A stretch of DNA of 64,000 nt, taken from the NCBI RefSeq assembly GCF_008831285.2, contig NC_045149.1:16795035-16859034 (forward strand). The letters run 5' to 3'. Positions 58,701-64,000 of the stretch are shown piece after piece. The stretch's first letter is position 1. Each line of letters begins with the position of its first letter. The notes below the pieces were generated by a model. That model was not told where the DNA came from and did not search any database. It saw only the letters and a list, made by a program, of their open reading frames with translations. This DNA comes from Nymphaea colorata (Eukaryota; Streptophyta; Magnoliopsida; Nymphaeales; Nymphaeaceae). Made by a program: the position numbers and the translations under genes.

Positions 58701-61700
58701 TCTAGATTTTAAATCCGAGTTCAACATTGTATTCGGGTTACTTATGATCAACATTTTGGCTGGATTGGATTAGACCCCTGATCCTCGCCCTCCATCCATA
58801 GTCCAAATTCATCAAGTAAAGCCGATGAGATGAGACATTATCCAACATATGTATCAAATTTGATGAGACGTTTGTTTTAGAACAGGGATCTCAAGTTCAA
58901 ACGCAACCTCTAAATAGGTTGAGATTAGACCTCCTCATCCATATCCTTGGTGTAATGTTCTCATTCAACATCTAAATCAGATCATACGAGACCTCTGATC
59001 TACATCACAAGATTAAAATCCAAGTTCTTCCTTTAAAGGGGATTTGTTTTGGGATTTAATTGAAACTATACGTTTTAAACCCAAATTCAACAGTTAAACC
59101 GAATAAGATTAGATCTCTGATCCAAATTCGTGATTTTAAATCCGAGTTCAACATCTTATTCGGGTTACTTATGATCAACATTTTGGCTGGAACAGATTAG
59201 ACCCTTGATCATCACCCTCTAACCAGAATCCAAATTCATCAAGTTATGCCGATGAGATGGGACATAACATCTGTATCAGATTTGTTTAGAACAGGGATCT
59301 CAAATTCAAATGCAACCTCTAAATAGGGTGAGATTAGACCTCCTCATCCATATCCTTGGTGTATTGTTCTAATTCATCATCTAAACCAAATTAGATGAGA
59401 CATCTCATCTACATCACAAGATTAAAATCCAAGTTCTACCTCTAAAGTTGATTTGTTTTGGGATCTAATCTAAACTATAGGTTCTAAAATGAAAACTCAA
59501 CACTTAAGCCGGATTAGGTTAGACCTCTGATCCAAATTTGAGATTTTAAATATGAGTTCAACATCGTATTCGGGTTTCTTATGATTAAGATTTTGGCTGG
59601 ATCAGATTATACCCCTGATCCTCGCTTTCTAACCAGAATCCAAATTCATCAAGTAAAGCTGATGAGGGACATTATGCAACATCTGTATCTGATTTGGTTA
59701 GACCTTTGTTCTATAATAGGGATCTCAACATCAAATGCAACCTCTAAATAGGGTGAGATTTGACCTCCTCATCCATATCCTTGGTGTATTGTTCTAATTC
59801 ATCATCTAATCAAATTAGATGAGACATGTCATCTACATCACAAGATTAAAATCCAAGTTCTACCTCTAAAATTGATTTGTTTTGGGATCTAATCTAAACT
59901 ATAGGTTCTAAAATGAAAACTCAACACTTAAGCCGGATTAGGTTAGACCTCTGATCCAAATTTGAGATTTTAAATACGGGTTCAACATCGTATTCGGGTT
60001 TCTTATGATTAAGATTTTGGCTGGATCAGATTATACCCCTGATCCTCGCTTTCTAACCAGAATCCAAATTCATCAAGTAAAGCTGATGAGGGACATTATG
60101 CAACATCTGTATCTGATTTGGTTAGACCTTTGTTCTATAATAGGGATCTCAACATCAAATGCAACCTCTAAATAGGGTGAGATTTGACCTCCTCATCCAT
60201 ATCCTTGGTGTAGTGTTCTCATTCAACATCTAAACCAGATCAGATGAGACCTCTGATCTACATCTAAAGCGGATTTGTTTTGAGATCCAATCAAAACTAT
60301 AGGTTCTAAACCCAAATTCAACACTTAAACTAGATCAGATTAGACCTTTGATATAATTCTAGATTTTAAATCCGAGTTCAACATTGTATTCGGGTTACTT
60401 ATGATCAACATTTTGGCTGGATTGGATTAGACCCCTGATCCTCGCCCTCCATCCATAGTCCAAATTCATCAAGTAAAGCCGATGAGATGAGACATTATCC
60501 AACATATGTATCAAATTTGATGAGACGTTTGTTTTAGAACAGGGATCTCAAGTTCAAACGCAACCTCTAAATAGGTTGAGATTAGACCTCCTCATCCATA
60601 TCCTTGGTGTAATGTTCTCATTCAACATCTAAATCAGATCATACGAGACCTCTGATCTACATCACAAGATTAAAATCCAAGTTCTTCCTTTAAAGGGGAT
60701 TTGTTTTGGGATTTAATTGAAACTATACGTTTTAAACCCAAATTCAACAGTTAAACCGAATAAGATTAGATCTCTGATCCAAATTCGTGATTTTAAATCC
60801 GAGTTCAACATCTTATTCGGGTTACTTATGATCAACATTTTGGCTGGAACAGATTAGACCCTTGATCATCACCCTCTAACCAGAATCCAAATTCATCAAG
60901 TTATGCCGATGAGATGGGACATAACATCTGTATCAGATTTGTTTAGAACAGGGATCTCAACATCAAATGCAACCTCTAAATAGGGTGAGATTTGACCTCC
61001 TCATCCATATCCTTGGTGTATTGTTCTAATTCATCATCTAAACCAAATTAGATGAGACATCTCATCTACATCACAAGATTAAAATCCAAGTTCTACCTCT
61101 AAAGTTGATTTGTTTTGGGATCTAATCTAAACTATAGGTTCTAAAATGAAAACTCAACACTTAAGCCGGATTAGGTTAGACCTCTGATCCAAATTTGAGA
61201 TTTTAAATATGAGTTAAACATTGTATTCGGGTTTCTTATGATTAAGATTTTGGCTGGATCAGATTATACCCCTGATCCTCGCTTTCTAACCAGAATCCAA
61301 ATTCATCAAGTAAAGCTGATGAGGGACATTATGCAACATCTGTATCTGATTTGGTTAGACCTTTGTTCTATAATAGGGATCTCAACATCAAATGCAACCT
61401 CTAAATAGGGTGAGATTTGACCTCCTCATCCATATCCTTGGTGTAGTGTTCTCATTCAACATCTAAACCAGATCAGATGAGACCTCTGATCTACATCTAA
61501 AGCGGATTTGTTTTGGGATCCAATCAAAACTATAGGTTCTAAACCCAAATTCAACACTTAAACTAGATCAGATTAGACCTTTGATATAATTCTAGATTTT
61601 AAATCCGAGTTCAACATTGTATTCGGGTTACTTATGATCAACATTTTGGCTGGATCGGATTAGACCCCTGATCCTCGCCCTCCATCCATAGTCCAAATTC

Positions 61701-64000
61701 ATCAAGTAAAGCCGATGAGATGAGACATTATCCAACATATGTATCAAATTTGATGAGACGTTTGTTTTAGAACAGGGATCTCAAGTTCAAACGCAACCTC
61801 TAAATAGGTTGAGATTAGACCTCCTCATCCATATCCTTGGTGTAATGTTCTCATTCAACATCTAAATCAGATCATACGAGACCTCTAATCTACATCACAA
61901 GATTAAAATCCAAGTTCTTCCTTTAAAGGGGATTTGTTTTGGGATTTAATTGAAACTATACGTTTTAAACCCAAATTCAACAGTTAAACCGAATAAGATT
62001 AGATCTCTGATCCAAATTCGTGATTTTAAATCCGAGTTCAACATCTTATTCGGGTTACTTATGATCAACATTTTGGCTGGAACAGATTAGACCCTTGATC
62101 ATCACCCTCTAACCAGAATCCAAATTCATCAAGTTATGCCGATGAGATGGGACATAACATCTGTATCAGATTTGTTTAGAACAGGGATCTCAAATTCAAA
62201 TGCAACCTCTAAATAGGGTGAGATTAGACCTCCTCATCCATATCCTTGGTGTATTGTTCTAATTCATCATCTAAACCAAATTAGATGAGACATCTCATCT
62301 ACATCACAAGATTAAAATCCAAGTTCTACCTCTAAAGTTGATTTGTTTTGGGATCTAATCTAAACTATAGGTTCTAAAATGAAAACTCAACACTTAAGCC
62401 GGATTAGGTTAGACCTCTGATCCAAATTTGAGATTTTAAATATGAGTTCAACATCGTATTCGGGTTTCTTATGATTAAGATTTTGGCTGGATCAGATTAT
62501 ACCCCTGATCCTCGCTTTCTAACCAGAATCCAAATTCATCAAGTAAAGCTGATGAGGGACATTATGCAACATCTGTATCTGATTTGGTTAGACCTTTGTT
62601 CTATAATAGGGATCTCAACATCAAATGCAACCTCTAAATAGGGTGAGATTTGACCTCCTCATCCATATCCTTGGTGTATTGTTCTAATTCATCATCTAAT
62701 CAAATTAGATGAGACATGTCATCTACATCACAAGATTAAAATCCAAGTTCTACCTCTAAAATTGATTTGTTTTGGGATCTAATCTAAACTATAGGTTCTA
62801 AAATGAAAACTCAACACTTAAGCCGGATTAGGTTAGACCTCTGATCCAAATTTGAGATTTTAAATACGGGTTCAACATCGTATTCGGGTTTCTTATGATT
62901 AAGATTTTGGCTGGATCAGATTATACCCCTGATCCTCGCTTTCTAACCAGAATCCAAATTCATCAAGTAAAGCTGATGAGGGACATTATGCAACATCTGT
63001 ATCTGATTTGGTTAGACCTTTGTTCTATAATAGGGATCTCAACATCAAATGCAACCTCTAAATAGGGTGAGATTTGACCTCCTCATCCATATCCTTGGTG
63101 TAGTGTTCTCATTCAACATCTAAACCAGATCAGATGAGACCTCTGATCTACATCTAAAGCGGATTTGTTTTGAGATCCAATCAAAACTATAGGTTCTAAA
63201 CCCAAATTCAACACTTAAACTAGATCAGATTAGACCTTTGATATAATTCTAGATTTTAAATCCGAGTTCAACATTGTATTCGGGTTACTTATGATCAACA
63301 TTTTGGCTGGATTGGATTAGACCCCTGATCCTCGCCCTCCATCCATAGTCCAAATTCATCAAGTAAAGCCGATGAGATGAGACATTATCCAACATATGTA
63401 TCAAATTTGATGAGACGTTTGTTTTAGAACAGGGATCTCAAGTTCAAACGCAACCTCTAAATAGGTTGAGATTAGACCTCCTCATCCATATCCTTGGTGT
63501 AATGTTCTCATTCAACATCTAAATCAGATCATACGAGACCTCTGATCTACATCACAAGATTAAAATCCAAGTTCTTCCTTTAAAGGGGATTTGTTTTGGG
63601 ATTTAATTGAAACTATACGTTTTAAACCCAAATTCAACAGTTAAACCGAATAAGATTAGATCTCTGATCCAAATTCGTGATTTTAAATCCGAGTTCAACA
63701 TCTTATTCGGGTTACTTATGATCAACATTTTGGCTGGAACAGATTAGACCCTTGATCATCACCCTCTAACCAGAATCCAAATTCATCAAGTTATGCCGAT
63801 GAGATGGGACATAACATCTGTATCAGATTTGTTTAGAACAGGGATCTCAACATCAAATGCAACCTCTAAATAGGGTGAGATTTGACCTCCTCATCCATAT
63901 CCTTGGTGTATTGTTCTAATTCATCATCTAAACCAAATTAGATGAGACATCTCATCTACATCACAAGATTAAAATCCAAGTTCTACCTCTAAAGTTGATT
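55710..64000. repeat. 2890-bp higher-order repeat (seven monomers), almost three copies
   Basis: The deletion-junction phrase GATCTACATCTAAAGCGG occurs with its CTACATCTAA at 55710, 57368, 58601, 60258, 61491 and 63148. Distances alternate 1658/1233/1657/1233/1657, so the full period is 2890 (2891 for the first). Monomer types run A-B-C-X-A-B-C, where X is D in the first copy (about 57012) and C' in later ones (59905, 62799). The C'-specific word ATCATCTAATCAAATTAG recurs at 59801 and 62691, again 2890 apart. The copies differ by only scattered single bases. Confidence 0.95.

Larger units (their letters stand above)
47030..64000. repeat. Satellite DNA array, about 415-bp monomer built of ~60-bp sub-repeats, about 41 monomers, runs off the right edge
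   Basis: The phrase GGTTCTAAACCCAAATTCAAC (or a variant) recurs every 397-430 bp from about 47.7 kb to the end. The first ~700 bp (47.03-47.7 kb) are the most diverged and show only the ~60-bp motif periodicity, as expected at an array edge. Each monomer carries about six or seven diverged copies of GATTAGACCTCTGATCC followed by an ATTCAACNNCTAAA-type word. Stops (often TAG in GATTAGACC) close all frames; no open frame of 60 codons or more occurs after 47324. No LTR, tRNA or gene is embedded, apart from one 125-bp foreign piece at 52187-52311. Confidence 0.97.

Noticed and set aside
47030-64000. CRISPR array or coding repeat
   Set aside because: Repeat units are ~415 bp, directly abutting, without spacers, and all frames are closed; this is eukaryotic satellite DNA.

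Overview
The window is nuclear DNA from a flowering plant. It has intron-containing genes on both strands, plant-specific gene families (DC2.15-type hybrid proline-rich proteins, a RIN2/RIN3-type RING ligase, a plastid CDP-diacylglycerol synthase), Ty1/copia debris, short non-autonomous DNA transposons with target-site duplications, many (AT)n and (CT)n tracts, and a large satellite array. I cannot name the species from the sequence.

Layout. (1) 0.9-3.8 kb, minus strand: the first three coding exons of a plastid CDS4/CDS5-type phosphatidate cytidylyltransferase; its remaining exons lie beyond the left edge, and a 304-bp MITE-like insertion sits in its third intron. (2) 4-30.7 kb: repeat-rich DNA holding three intronless, same-strand hybrid proline-rich protein (HyPRP) genes at 6.2, 17.7 and 26.2 kb, each with a TATA box. 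Between them are a decayed copia element, an LTR-like fragment, several MITEs with visible 8-bp or TTA target duplications, and simple repeats. (3) 30.8-38.3 kb, minus strand: a complete RIN2/RIN3-like membrane E3 ubiquitin ligase. I resolved 12 coding exons encoding 585 residues, including one GC-AG intron, plus a likely 5' UTR exon near 38.2 kb. (4) 43.4-43.9 kb, plus strand: the first coding exon of a RAD21/SCC1 (SYN4-type) cohesin kleisin, preceded by a ~50-bp minisatellite and E2F-like sites. No second exon is visible in the rest of the window. (5) ~47.0-64.0 kb: an uninterrupted tandem satellite. Its monomer is about 415 bp, itself built from ~60-bp sub-repeats, and from about 55.7 kb it is organised into a 7-monomer higher-order repeat with a period of 2890 bp.

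The genes are not an operon and show no common pathway. The three HyPRPs look like a dispersed tandem duplication. The most unusual feature is the arrangement on the right: a cohesin first exon pointing into a young, hierarchically organised satellite array. Either the cohesin gene has an intron longer than 20 kb filled with satellite, or the exon is a truncated copy stranded at the edge of the array.
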